Shown here: piece by piece, positions 52,828 to 61,607 of the stretch
How the letters are laid out: every line of letters begins with the position of its first letter
Position numbering within the stretch: the first letter of the stretch is position 1
DNA from: an uncultured Eubacteriales bacterium
Lineage (GTDB): Bacteria; Bacillota; Clostridia; Oscillospirales; Acutalibacteraceae
Reading direction: 5' to 3'
Assembly: GCA_934463265.1 (NCBI GenBank)
Contig: CAKSIU010000003.1
Span: 1 to 64,000, forward strand
Length of the DNA: 64,000 nt
Translations under genes and position numbers: made by a program
The notes under the pieces: generated by a model
The model's input: the letters and a program-made list of their open reading frames with translations, nothing else
Told to the model about the DNA's origin: nothing
Databases searched by the model: none

Positions 52828-54216
52828 CTAAAGTTTATTAACTAAGTCTTTAAAATGCCAGCCACGTTCCATAAAATTCTCATACAAGTCGAAACTCGCA
52901 CATGCAGGAGAAAGCGATACGATATCACCCGAAACAGCATTTTCTTTGGCGATATTTACAGCTTCCTGCATATCTTTCGCAAACACGATTTTAACAGATT
53001 CCGGCGAAAATTTTGAAGAATTTATAACTGCGTCACGAATTTTATTTGCAGTTTGCCCCAGAAGAATTAAAATTTTCACCTTATCTGCAATAACAGGCCC
53101 TAATGTGTCAAACGGAATTTTTTTATCGTAACCACCAGAAATCAAGATAATTTTCTGCGGAAACAAGGACAATGTTCCGCAAATGGTTCTAGTCGGACTA
53201 GACGCGATAGAATCATTATAATATTTTACATGATTAACCTCACGCACAAACTCTGTTCTATGTTCAACGCCAACAAAATTCTTGGCAACGGTTCTTATCG
53301 ACTCAACAGACACATCTTCAAAAACGGCACAGATAGCCGCCATATAATTTTCTATGTTGTGTTTTCCTGGTACACGAATTTCATCTATATTAAGTATAGG
53401 CTCCGAAACACCATTTTTCGAAAAATATATCGTGTTATCACGCAAATAAGCACCGTTTTCGCATTTGCCTTTTGAACTGAAAAACAAAGTCTTTCCTCTC
53501 ACATCATCACTGAATTGCCTTGTAATTTCATTTTCCATATTAAGCACTGTCCGTGAAAAAGCATTCTGATGCAATACAATATTCTTTTTAGCTTCGATAT
53601 ATTCCGTCATATCCTTATGTACGTCAAGGTGATTTGGGGAAATATTGGTTACAACAGCAACGTCGGGGCTTTTGCGCATAGAAATCAGTTGAAAACTGGA
53701 TAATTCAACAACCGCAACGTCACTTTCTTTTATTTTTTCAATCTGCGGTAACAAAGGCGTCCCGATATTTCCACCAAGATGTACCGTTTTGCCCTCGTGC
53801 TTTAAAAATTCCGAAATTATAGTTGTCGTAGTTGTTTTTCCGTCGCTGCCCGTAACTCCAACTATTTTGCACGGACACAAGTCAAAAAAAAGCTCCATTT
53901 CAGATGTAACAACACAGTCTCTATTTTTCGCTTCAACTAATTCCGAACTAAAAAAATTTAAGCCTGGTGAGCGAAATATTATATCGACATCCAAATTTTT
54001 TAAATAGTTCTCACCCAAACTGAAATTCACATTATAAGGCTTAAGTTGTTTTATTGTTTCGGCAAGCTGACTTTCACTTTTAGCGTCGCAAGCCGTCACT
54101 ATTGCGCCTTTTTGGCTAAACATTTTTATAAGCGGCAAATTACTTTTGCCCATTCCACAAAACGCAACTCTCTTACCTATTATATTATTAAAAAATTTAT
54201 CTACACTTTCTGGCAT
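52828..54216 (-). CDS. murD: UDP-N-acetylmuramoyl-L-alanine--D-glutamate ligase
   Basis: MurD adds D-glutamate to UDP-MurNAc-L-Ala in peptidoglycan synthesis. The 462-residue protein has an N-terminal Rossmann domain (VAFCGMGKSNLPL), the ATP-binding GVTGSDGKTTTT, NISPNHLDVH, and the C-terminal domain with LISGGYDKKIPFD and LSPACASFDLYENFMERG in sequence. The start is ATG after GGAAGGA. It stands outside the usual mur/fts cluster. Confidence 0.95.
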   Translation of the reverse strand: MPESVDKFFNNIIGKRVAFCGMGKSNLPLIKMFSQKGAIVTACDAKSESQLAETIKQLKPYNVNFSLGENYLKNLDVDIIFRSPGLNFFSSELVEAKNRDCVVTSEMELFFDLCPCKIVGVTGSDGKTTTTTIISEFLKHEGKTVHLGGNIGTPLLPQIEKIKESDVAVVELSSFQLISMRKSPDVAVVTNISPNHLDVHKDMTEYIEAKKNIVLHQNAFSRTVLNMENEITRQFSDDVRGKTLFFSSKGKCENGAYLRDNTIYFSKNGVSEPILNIDEIRVPGKHNIENYMAAICAVFEDVSVESIRTVAKNFVGVEHRTEFVREVNHVKYYNDSIASSPTRTICGTLSLFPQKIILISGGYDKKIPFDTLGPVIADKVKILILLGQTANKIRDAVINSSKFSPESVKIVFAKDMQEAVNIAKENAVSGDIVSLSPACASFDLYENFMERGWHFKDLVNKL

Positions 54217-54660
54217 ATAGAATCCTTCCCATTAAAATTTTACTATATCAATATATTATACAGTTTTACATTCGGAATATCAACGCAATAAGTTTTTTTT
54301 GAATTTCAAGTTTTCTTCAAAAATTTTTTCAATAAATTTATTTAAAAATCAAGAAAAAAGGCTCTAAAAATAAAAAAACGATAAAAAATGTTACAGGTAG
54401 TAACAAAAATAGCCTTGTCAAAAGCATTTCAGTAAGAATGAATTTTTGTAAATTTAACAAGGGAATTTATAAATAAAACGTCCTTTTTGTTTGATAAGGA
54501 GAAAGTAATGCTTATTTCTTTTTTGGAATTATAATCCCTTTTAAATGCTGTATAATACTAAATAGATTCGGGGATGACAATAAAATAAAAATTAAACTTC
54601 ATTTTGTTGTATCCGAACTGTACGAATAAAAACTAAAGACATTTAAAAGGAGAATGTATT
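54217..54660. other. Intergenic region upstream of the exported paralogues
   Basis: This 444-base AT-rich gap separates divergent genes. It contains the small dyad TGTTAC-AGGTA-GTAACA (54389-54405), which looks like an operator. An 8-codon frame (MLISFLEL) follows AAGGAG near 54508. A perfect TATAAT (54551-54556), without a good -35, could drive the first exported-protein gene. The short frame is too small to be called a gene. Confidence 0.45.
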
Positions 54661-56184
54661 ATGAAAAAGGTAAATTTAATTAACAAAAAAATTATGTCCA
54701 CAGGTTTGGCTGCTAGCTTATTAGCTGCATCTTTAGGTGTTAACTCTTGTTCTGCGTATAAAGGAACTAATGTTTCAGTTAAAAAACTTACGTCTTCACA
54801 GTCTAGGGTAAGTTTAGCAAACACAAAGTCTACACCTCAACCCACTAAAGTTAAAAGCAATATATCAAAAGAACCTGTTAAAGCAACAAATTCAACTGGG
54901 ACTCCTGCTAAAAATTCAAATAAAACTATTGAAACTACCAAAGAAAAAGAAGATAAAAAAGAAATCATTTCTAAGCCTCTTGAAAAAACTTCTTTAAATA
55001 AAACAAATAGTAACGGCAACGTCGATGTAAAAACTCAACCAAAACTTGAAAATGAATGCTCAGAAACTTCAAAAAACGAAAACACAAACAAAAATTCAAG
55101 CGATAAAGTTGACACTAAGAAAAGCAATTCTATCTCAAAAACTGAAATGGCCAAAACAGTCGCAAAAGTAGTTGCCGCTGCGGCAATTGTCGGTGCTGCT
55201 ACATACTTTGGATATAAGTACAAAGCTCCTATCGCTGAAACTTTAAATAAAGGCGGCGCTTACTTATCAAACACAGCAAGCTCTTTCGCTAATAGCTGTA
55301 AAAATAAATTCGCAACTTCTAAAGATTATTTAGCTAACAAAGCTGGTTCTTTTGCCAATAGCTGTAAAAATGGATTCACAACTTCTAAAGATTATTTAGC
55401 TAACAAAGCTGGTTCTTTTGCCAATAGCTGTAAAAATGGATTCGCAACTTCTAAAGATTACTTAGCTAACAAAGCTGGTTCTTTTGCCAATAGCTGTAAA
55501 AATGGATTCGCAACTTCTAAAGATTACTTAGCTAACAAAGCAACTTCAATCATTAGTAATATAAAAGGGCTATTTAACAAGCCTAAATGTACGGACTTAG
55601 TTCCATATATTGATTCTGAAAAAATTTTAACAACCAACAATATGCAAATTAATTATGAGTTCCCGCTTGAAAAATTTAACAATTGGTCCCAAATAAATGA
55701 GTCAAAATTAGAATCAAAATTAAAATCAATTAAATCAAAAAATAAAGCCGAAGCTATATTTCAAGCTTTAAAAAATGAAATAGAAAACGATAAAAATTCG
55801 CCAATAAAATCAAAATTTTCCTTAAAGAGTTTCTTTAAATCAATTAAAAATCGTCTAACTTCAACTGCCAATAATTGCAAAAAAGGCTCTATGGCTTCAA
55901 ATTTTTACTCAGCAAACAGAGCAAGCTCGAGCAATAATGCTGCATTTGCAAACGAAATATTAAAACCAAATAGTACATATACTAATTCGTTTGTTTTTAA
56001 TGACATGAATAAAGAAAATTCAATTGGTAAATTTTACATAAATCAATCCCCAATTATGAAGGCTACGGAAAAATCAGTAAATGGTATATACATAAGCAAC
56101 GTATTTAAAAAAGCAGCAAACTGTATTTGGAAGTTTGTTAAAGAACCTTTTCAACCAATTGATATGACGCGCAGATACAGATAA
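54661..56184 (+). CDS. Exported protein with a 22-residue tandem repeat
   Basis: A 507-residue protein I do not recognise. It starts with a signal peptide (KK basic start, hydrophobic 13-28, possible cleavage after SCSA near 32), followed by a Lys/Ser/Thr/Asn-rich linker to about 160. A hydrophobic segment (165-185) comes next. Four consecutive 22-residue units of the type SFANSCKNGFATSKDYLANKAG (residues 207-294) follow, and then a basic, Asn/Ser-rich C-terminal half. The repeat has heptad-like spacing and one Cys per unit, suggesting amphipathic helices at a membrane or cross-linked by disulfides. The ATG follows AAAAGGAG. The downstream gene has an almost identical signal peptide, so the two arose by duplication. 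Confidence 0.75.
   Translation: MKKVNLINKKIMSTGLAASLLAASLGVNSCSAYKGTNVSVKKLTSSQSRVSLANTKSTPQPTKVKSNISKEPVKATNSTGTPAKNSNKTIETTKEKEDKKEIISKPLEKTSLNKTNSNGNVDVKTQPKLENECSETSKNENTNKNSSDKVDTKKSNSISKTEMAKTVAKVVAAAAIVGAATYFGYKYKAPIAETLNKGGAYLSNTASSFANSCKNKFATSKDYLANKAGSFANSCKNGFTTSKDYLANKAGSFANSCKNGFATSKDYLANKAGSFANSCKNGFATSKDYLANKATSIISNIKGLFNKPKCTDLVPYIDSEKILTTNNMQINYEFPLEKFNNWSQINESKLESKLKSIKSKNKAEAIFQALKNEIENDKNSPIKSKFSLKSFFKSIKNRLTSTANNCKKGSMASNFYSANRASSSNNAAFANEILKPNSTYTNSFVFNDMNKENSIGKFYINQSPIMKATEKSVNGIYISNVFKKAANCIWKFVKEPFQPIDMTRRYR
55279..55542 (+). repeat. Four 66-bp direct tandem repeats within the exported-protein gene
   Basis: Units at 55279-55344, 55345-55410, 55411-55476 and 55477-55542 are in frame and nearly identical. 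Units 2-4 differ from one another at only a few positions, while unit 1 is more diverged. This indicates recent expansion. Copy number may vary between strains. Confidence 0.9.
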
Positions 56185-56270
56185 ATATAAAATATAACTC
56201 TTATGTTTAACAAATGTGAAATTATAATGACAAGGAAAAGAAATATTATGATAAAAAAGGAGAATATATT

Positions 56271-56918
56271 ATGAAAAAGGTAAATTTAATTAGTAAAAAA
56301 ATTATGTCCGCTGGTTTAGCTGTAAGTTTGTTAGTGACTTCTCTCGGCAATACTTCATGTTTTGCCTATGAGCCTAAGCCATCGCAATCCGTAAGTACAC
56401 AACAAAATAATGGAAAATCAGGAAATATTAAAGCTACTTTAAATGTGCAAGTTATAAATAACTCAGATAAATCTAAGAAAGAATCATCTGAAAAGAAAGT
56501 TGTTCCTGCTAAGGACAAAAACGAAAGTAAAAAATCATTAAAAAAAGCTTTTGATATAACAAAACGGGGTTTAATTAGCGCATTCTTAATATACGCTTGT
56601 TATAAAAATGGAAAAGAATGCTGGAATTTCATATTAGAAAATAAAGAAAATTTTAAAGCAATTTTAAATTGTGGGGTCACTGCTATAAAAGGCCTTGGTA
56701 ATACAATAACAGGCTTCGCCAAATTAATCTGGGAAATGATATCATTTGCGGCCAAACACACTGAAGCATCGAAAAATATACTGGCGACTGTTGGTACATA
56801 TAGCATATATAATTCTTTGAAAAATAAAATAAATAATTTTATAAATAAAAAAGATAATAAGGCAAAGGCACCAAAAGAAAATACATTTAAATTTGAAGGC
56901 ATATTAAAAAAGAACTAG
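56271..56918 (+). CDS. Exported protein, paralogue of the preceding gene
   Basis: A 215-residue protein whose first 33 residues nearly match those of the upstream gene (MKKVNLI, KKIMS, GLA, SLL, SLG, SC, AY at the same positions) and whose ribosome binding site region is also alike. After the signal peptide it has a Gln/Ser/Lys-rich linker to about 90, a hydrophobic segment (about 98-112), a second weakly hydrophobic helix region (about 130-160) and a basic C terminus. It lacks the 22-residue repeats. The shared signal peptide with otherwise different bodies suggests partial duplication or domain exchange. No family was recognised. Confidence 0.7.
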   Translation: MKKVNLISKKIMSAGLAVSLLVTSLGNTSCFAYEPKPSQSVSTQQNNGKSGNIKATLNVQVINNSDKSKKESSEKKVVPAKDKNESKKSLKKAFDITKRGLISAFLIYACYKNGKECWNFILENKENFKAILNCGVTAIKGLGNTITGFAKLIWEMISFAAKHTEASKNILATVGTYSIYNSLKNKINNFINKKDNKAKAPKENTFKFEGILKKN

Positions 56919-57072
56919 TAAAAACCAGAAGTTTCTAAACAACGCGCATGAGACGTAAAAAAACTGAAAGATGTTATAACTTTTCTACAAAAAAGAACGC
57001 TTCTCTTTTGGAAGCTGAGTTTTCAAAGCAAACTTTTTAGATACAAAAAATACATATAAAAATAATAAAAAA

Positions 57073-57110
57073 AATTCCCGATATCTCCATGATATCGGGA
57101 AAAATTGTTT
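57073..57110. terminator. Bidirectional terminator
   Basis: TTCCCGATATC (57075-57085) and GATATCGGGAA (57091-57101) form a perfect 11-bp stem between the exported paralogue and the convergent surface-protein gene, with A/T runs on both sides. Confidence 0.8.
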
Positions 57111-59161
57111 TATTCGTCAGACTTTTTCTTGTTTAATTTTGAATTAATCATCAATCCGAGAGCTAAAGTCATTATTAAGCCCAAGCCTGCTACGGTAAAA
57201 TATGTAACTTCGTCGCCGGTTTTCATCATTGCAGCCTTTTCTTCGTCTGTCAATTTATCTACGAGTGTATACGGCGAAAAGTGGTCCGTATAAATTCCAA
57301 CATAGTCTACGCCATCTATCTTTATCAAATATTCCTCAAACTGAATATCGTCCCCAACTTTAGCTAATATAACCTCCAAATCGTCCTTGTCTAAGCCATC
57401 AACTACCTCAAAAAGAAGCTCTACCTTCTGCTTAAGTGGCATTGACAGCGGTTTTCCGTCTTCATCCAACAACGTTATCTCATAATGAAATTGTTTTTCT
57501 ATTTCATTATCTTGTCTATCAAGTTCAGGCGAATCTGGCACTACGTTTACAACTAACTGCGTTCCAATCGGCAAAACATCGTAACCGCCGCGAACAACAA
57601 TATTTTGTTTTTGGCCATTTAGCAGTTCAACGGTAGTTTTCAAAACATTTAAGTTTTCCTTATATCTTTTGGCAGAAGCATTAAATTCTACTTGTTTGAC
57701 AGATTTTGCCTGATATAGCGTCATGATGTTGCCATCTGAAGAAACTGTACCACCATTAGCTGCAGTTTCGCGTCCGGCAATCCAAAATTGTAGAGGTTCA
57801 CCGTTATTCGAACCGAAATAAATTTTCTGGTTGGTTGGGTTTACTCCATGGACGGAGTTTGATTCGTTGCCGTTAGTTCCATCTTGTCCTTTGCCTGCAA
57901 TAACATTTTCGTACTCTTCATCAGACAGAGAACTCAAATCACCCCATGAGGTTTGTAATTCGTCTTTCATCGCGAAAACTCGCGTATTTTTTGTTTCAGA
58001 GCCATCAGTAATTTTTGAAATCGAACCGCCACTGCCAACAAATGTATACGGAGTGGTAGCAGCCGCCAAACTTCCAGAATCATCTTCCATCCAAACTTTT
58101 ATCGTGTATCCGTCAAGTGAGCTTAAGCCCCAATCCGAAACATCAATAGCCGCTGAAGAATTAGGCACATTAAGTTTTGTTGCAGCAGTGTAACTTGTAG
58201 TACCGTCTTTCAGAGAATCTTCCTTAAACGCGTGCACCACAACATATTGGCCCGCAACGCCGTCGGAATAAGGCACTGTCAAAGTTTTCGCTGTAGAATT
58301 GTAAGTCAACGTGTCACCCGGCGTGAACGTTACGTTGTCGGCGGCTTTGGTTTTCAGGTACATACCGTAGTCCGGTAATTTAGCATCCGTTTTTTTGCCA
58401 AAATCTGACGAACCCCCAATTGTAATGACTTCCGCACCTTCAGTTTCGCTGCCCACGATATCCTTGGCTGACGCCGCAGACGCAAAGATTACAGATGACA
58501 GATTTATTTTAAAAGCGGCCGACACCGCGGGGCGATAGTAGTTCACACGGTCGTAGCTGACACAGTCGCCCGGCAGGACGTAGAGGGCGTTAATGTTGCT
58601 ACGAGGACTAGGCGAACGCAGCCAGGAGTAGTACGAAGCGCTATAACTCCAGTAAGGAATCGGTATTATGCGTCGCCTATCAGTCGCCGTCGTCATTGTA
58701 TATTGACTATTTGAGCTTATATCTTCTTCTGCCCAACTGATAACTTGGTCATTGTTATAGTGTGCACTGGGCAGCCAAAATTTGTCGGTAGTCTCATACA
58801 CTGCAGTGGCTTCTTCAATTCTATTTAAAACGTTCGTGCTGTACTTAAACGACTCCACCGTGCCATACTCGGCAGCACTAAAGTATGACGGGTAATTTGC
58901 ACTGTTTGAGCCATTAATTGTTGTGTCAATTGGTAAAGTATCATCAACTTTTTCTACATTGTTCAAATACGCGCGCAGGTCGCTGCGGCCCCAGTGGTTG
59001 GCATACGCCTCCTTGTAAAAAAAGTCCGGTTCCGCCGCAGACGCACCATTATTGGGTACCATCGCCAGCATCATCGAGGTACTAACCCCGATTGATAGAA
59101 GTTTTGTGAAAGTTTTTCTCGTTTTCCTTTTGCTTACAAATCTCTCTGTTACTTTAAACAT
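57110..59161 (-). CDS. Cell-surface protein with DUF6273-like domain and C-terminal membrane anchor
   Basis: A 683-residue surface protein. A signal peptide (about 20-43, possible cleavage after GASAA) is followed by a domain rich in Trp, Tyr and Ser. That domain contains the segment SWLRSPSPRSN, ALYVLPGDC, YRPAVSAAFKIN typical of DUF6273-like modules (about 175-225). Two or more beta-rich regions come next. The C terminus has KTGDE, one membrane helix and a KKKSDE basic tail. The anchor resembles a sortase signal, but the LPxT part is degenerate. Base composition within the DUF6273-like stretch is clearly richer in G+C than the surroundings. It lies downstream of the exporter genes on the same strand but is probably a separate unit. 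Adhesion or glycan binding is possible but unproven. Confidence 0.78.
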   Translation of the reverse strand: MFKVTERFVSKRKTRKTFTKLLSIGVSTSMMLAMVPNNGASAAEPDFFYKEAYANHWGRSDLRAYLNNVEKVDDTLPIDTTINGSNSANYPSYFSAAEYGTVESFKYSTNVLNRIEEATAVYETTDKFWLPSAHYNNDQVISWAEEDISSNSQYTMTTATDRRRIIPIPYWSYSASYYSWLRSPSPRSNINALYVLPGDCVSYDRVNYYRPAVSAAFKINLSSVIFASAASAKDIVGSETEGAEVITIGGSSDFGKKTDAKLPDYGMYLKTKAADNVTFTPGDTLTYNSTAKTLTVPYSDGVAGQYVVVHAFKEDSLKDGTTSYTAATKLNVPNSSAAIDVSDWGLSSLDGYTIKVWMEDDSGSLAAATTPYTFVGSGGSISKITDGSETKNTRVFAMKDELQTSWGDLSSLSDEEYENVIAGKGQDGTNGNESNSVHGVNPTNQKIYFGSNNGEPLQFWIAGRETAANGGTVSSDGNIMTLYQAKSVKQVEFNASAKRYKENLNVLKTTVELLNGQKQNIVVRGGYDVLPIGTQLVVNVVPDSPELDRQDNEIEKQFHYEITLLDEDGKPLSMPLKQKVELLFEVVDGLDKDDLEVILAKVGDDIQFEEYLIKIDGVDYVGIYTDHFSPYTLVDKLTDEEKAAMMKTGDEVTYFTVAGLGLIMTLALGLMINSKLNKKKSDE

Positions 59162-59397
59162 AAACTAAATCCTCCTTAAATATAAAATATGAATAATAAC
59201 ACTATATCACATATTTGCAGTGCTTGTCAATGTTTTTTTATGCAAATATCGACATCATTTTTTAGCATAAAAATCCCTCCTTTCAAATCTAAAAATATAA
59301 TTATTGGGGTGTATATGTGCAATACAACATATTGCAGCATAAAACAAATATATTTTTATTTCAATTTACAAATTTGTCTTTATTTACATATGTTAAA

Positions 59398-61587
59398 TTA
59401 ATCTTTTCCCCCAATTTGTTGACGTTCAACAAGGTCTGCAAAATATCCATTATTGTCCATCAACTCATTAAACGTGCCGTCTTCGATGATTTTCCCCTTG
59501 TCAATAACAATAATCCTGTCGCAGTTTTTAATAGTGGAAAGTCTGTGCGCAATTACAATTCTCGTACTTTTTAAGGAGTCCAGCGACTCAGAAATTTGCT
59601 TTTGAGTGATATTATCAAGTGCGCTGGTCGCCTCATCAAACATCAAAATATTCGGTTTTGGCGCTATCGCACGAGCAATCATTAAACGTTGTTTTTGCCC
59701 ACCAGAAACGCCTCCGCTACCTTCACTTATAATAGTATGCATTTCCATCGGCATTTCTTTTATGTCTTTTTCAATACCCGCTAATTTTGCAGCATTCCAG
59801 GCCTCGTCAAGAGTAAGCCACGGCGCAGAAATTACGATATTAGAAAAAATATCTCCCTGAAAAAGCTTGCCATTTTGCATTACAGCACCAATATGCCGTC
59901 TTAAACTTCTCAAATCCAGCGAATTTATATCTTGACCATCATAATAAATCGCACCATTTTTCGTTGATTCAAAACCTAAAAGAAGCCTCATTAAAGTAGA
60001 TTTTCCACAGCCTGTTTTTCCCACTATCGCTATATATTGACCCGGGTTAATTTTCAAACTTATATCGTCCAAAACCAGCGGTCCGTTCTCGTTATACTTA
60101 AACGAAACATGATTTAATTCGATTGCCCCAGATAAGTCCGTAACTATCTTTTTGTTTTCGCTAACTTCCGGCTCAGCATCAAGTATAGGTTTGACTATCT
60201 CCATTACCGGTTTCATTTCAGAAAATTTTGTAAACAGCGGTGCCAAAGCCATTATTGCACCACTCACGGCAGAAAATGCGGTATTAAATGCGATAAAATC
60301 CGCCATGCTTACATTTGTCGTGCCCGCAATGTAATATAAAACTATCACGCCTACCATGGAAATTACCGTGGAAATCATAGGGAAAACTTTTATGAGAATC
60401 GGCGGGTTGTAATCAATTTCTGCTCCGGACTTGTACGTGCTTGCCCACTTTGAAAATGCTCGTCTTTCTGCTCCGGATAATTTTATTTTCTGCACACCTG
60501 AAAATAACGAGTAAATAAGCGCACTTAAACTAATTTTTATTTTTGTTTTTTTCCTATTTAAGTTAATTAACATCAAAGTGCTCACAACGTTCATAACAAG
60601 CTGAACTAAAATGAATAATATTGCCGGGATTACCAGTTGCGGCGCATATTGGTTCATTTGAAAAACATACACAAACGAGCAAAGCGTAGAAAGACCTGTC
60701 CCAAAGAATAATCCGCTAAGCATAATTGAAATTTGTTGCATTCCATCAACACGCGAAGACAAATCTCCGGAATTATAATCAGAAAAGAAGTTAGCTGGCA
60801 AAGACATTACTCTGCTCATTGTAGCGGCCTGAATTGACATATTCATCTTCATACCGATTCGAGCCGAAACCAAATTGCTTGTAATTTTTATTAAAGTTTG
60901 CGACAATGTCATTCCGACAAGCAGGCACGCAAAAGGAATTAATAAACTGACCTTGCCCACAGGAATTAATTTTCCATATAATAGCTTATTTACATATGGC
61001 ATAATCATGCCAACCAGCTGAACCACAAGCGAAATAAACACTATGTATATCACGTCTGCTTTGCTTAGTGTTGATAAAATATATTTACTGATGTCAACTA
61101 AATTTATTTTTCGCAGCGGAAACGGTTTGTAAAAGCAAAATGCACTTTCTTCTAGCAAATCTGCAGTTTTTGCATTTATTCGAATTCTTTTTCCGGTTTC
61201 GTAGTCGAAAAAGCTGTAACCTTTCATGGATTCCGGAATTAACGCCACGGTGTCTCCGGATTTAGTCTGCGCAATAAAGGCTCCCACTGCATTTTTCCAC
61301 CATTTTCCTTTTAATTCAACCGTTCTGCGCATAATTCCAGTCGGTCTAAGCATATATTCGAGTTGCTCATTCATGTCGTCGATTTTGCTTGGAATCTCTA
61401 TTATTTTCGCATTATAAAATTTTAAAACTTCCTCTATCGCATTCTGAGTTTTTTTCCTATCGTTATTGAGTGCCCGCGCAATTGCTGATTCTCCTAAAAC
61501 TACGGATGACAACTCTACAAAAGAATTTTCAAAAGCTTCTTTATCTTTTTTCATGCGTTTTTTTAATTGTTCACTAAACCAACTCAA
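59398..61587 (-). CDS. NHLM-type bacteriocin/RiPP exporter, ABC protein without peptidase
   Basis: A 729-residue protein with an N-terminal region of about 150 residues of the NHLM system type, six membrane helices (about 170-440), and a C-terminal ABC domain. Walker A is VGKTGCGKSTL, the signature SGGQKQRLMIARA and Walker B ILMFDEATSALD. It has no C39 cysteine-protease motif. In NHLM (nitrile-hydratase-leader microcin) systems such a protein pairs with a peptidase-ABC protein and an HlyD-like adaptor, and both are encoded immediately upstream here. The start is TTG after AGAGGTG. Confidence 0.87.
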   Translation of the reverse strand: MSWFSEQLKKRMKKDKEAFENSFVELSSVVLGESAIARALNNDRKKTQNAIEEVLKFYNAKIIEIPSKIDDMNEQLEYMLRPTGIMRRTVELKGKWWKNAVGAFIAQTKSGDTVALIPESMKGYSFFDYETGKRIRINAKTADLLEESAFCFYKPFPLRKINLVDISKYILSTLSKADVIYIVFISLVVQLVGMIMPYVNKLLYGKLIPVGKVSLLIPFACLLVGMTLSQTLIKITSNLVSARIGMKMNMSIQAATMSRVMSLPANFFSDYNSGDLSSRVDGMQQISIMLSGLFFGTGLSTLCSFVYVFQMNQYAPQLVIPAILFILVQLVMNVVSTLMLINLNRKKTKIKISLSALIYSLFSGVQKIKLSGAERRAFSKWASTYKSGAEIDYNPPILIKVFPMISTVISMVGVIVLYYIAGTTNVSMADFIAFNTAFSAVSGAIMALAPLFTKFSEMKPVMEIVKPILDAEPEVSENKKIVTDLSGAIELNHVSFKYNENGPLVLDDISLKINPGQYIAIVGKTGCGKSTLMRLLLGFESTKNGAIYYDGQDINSLDLRSLRRHIGAVMQNGKLFQGDIFSNIVISAPWLTLDEAWNAAKLAGIEKDIKEMPMEMHTIISEGSGGVSGGQKQRLMIARAIAPKPNILMFDEATSALDNITQKQISESLDSLKSTRIVIAHRLSTIKNCDRIIVIDKGKIIEDGTFNELMDNNGYFADLVERQQIGGKD

Positions 61588-61607
61588 AAAAAATCACCTC
61601 TTTTCTT

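Noticed and set aside
54508..54534. An 8-codon frame after AAGGAG upstream of the first exported protein
   Set aside because: It is too short to support as a gene. It lies upstream of the likely -10 element, so it would not be on the same transcript.
55279..55542. Tandem repeats as a possible CRISPR array
   Set aside because: The 66-bp units are contiguous, without spacers, and are in frame within a protein gene.
56950..57040. A 30-codon frame (MRRKKTERC...) after the second exported paralogue
   Set aside because: There is no ribosome binding site and the composition is that of random intergenic sequence.
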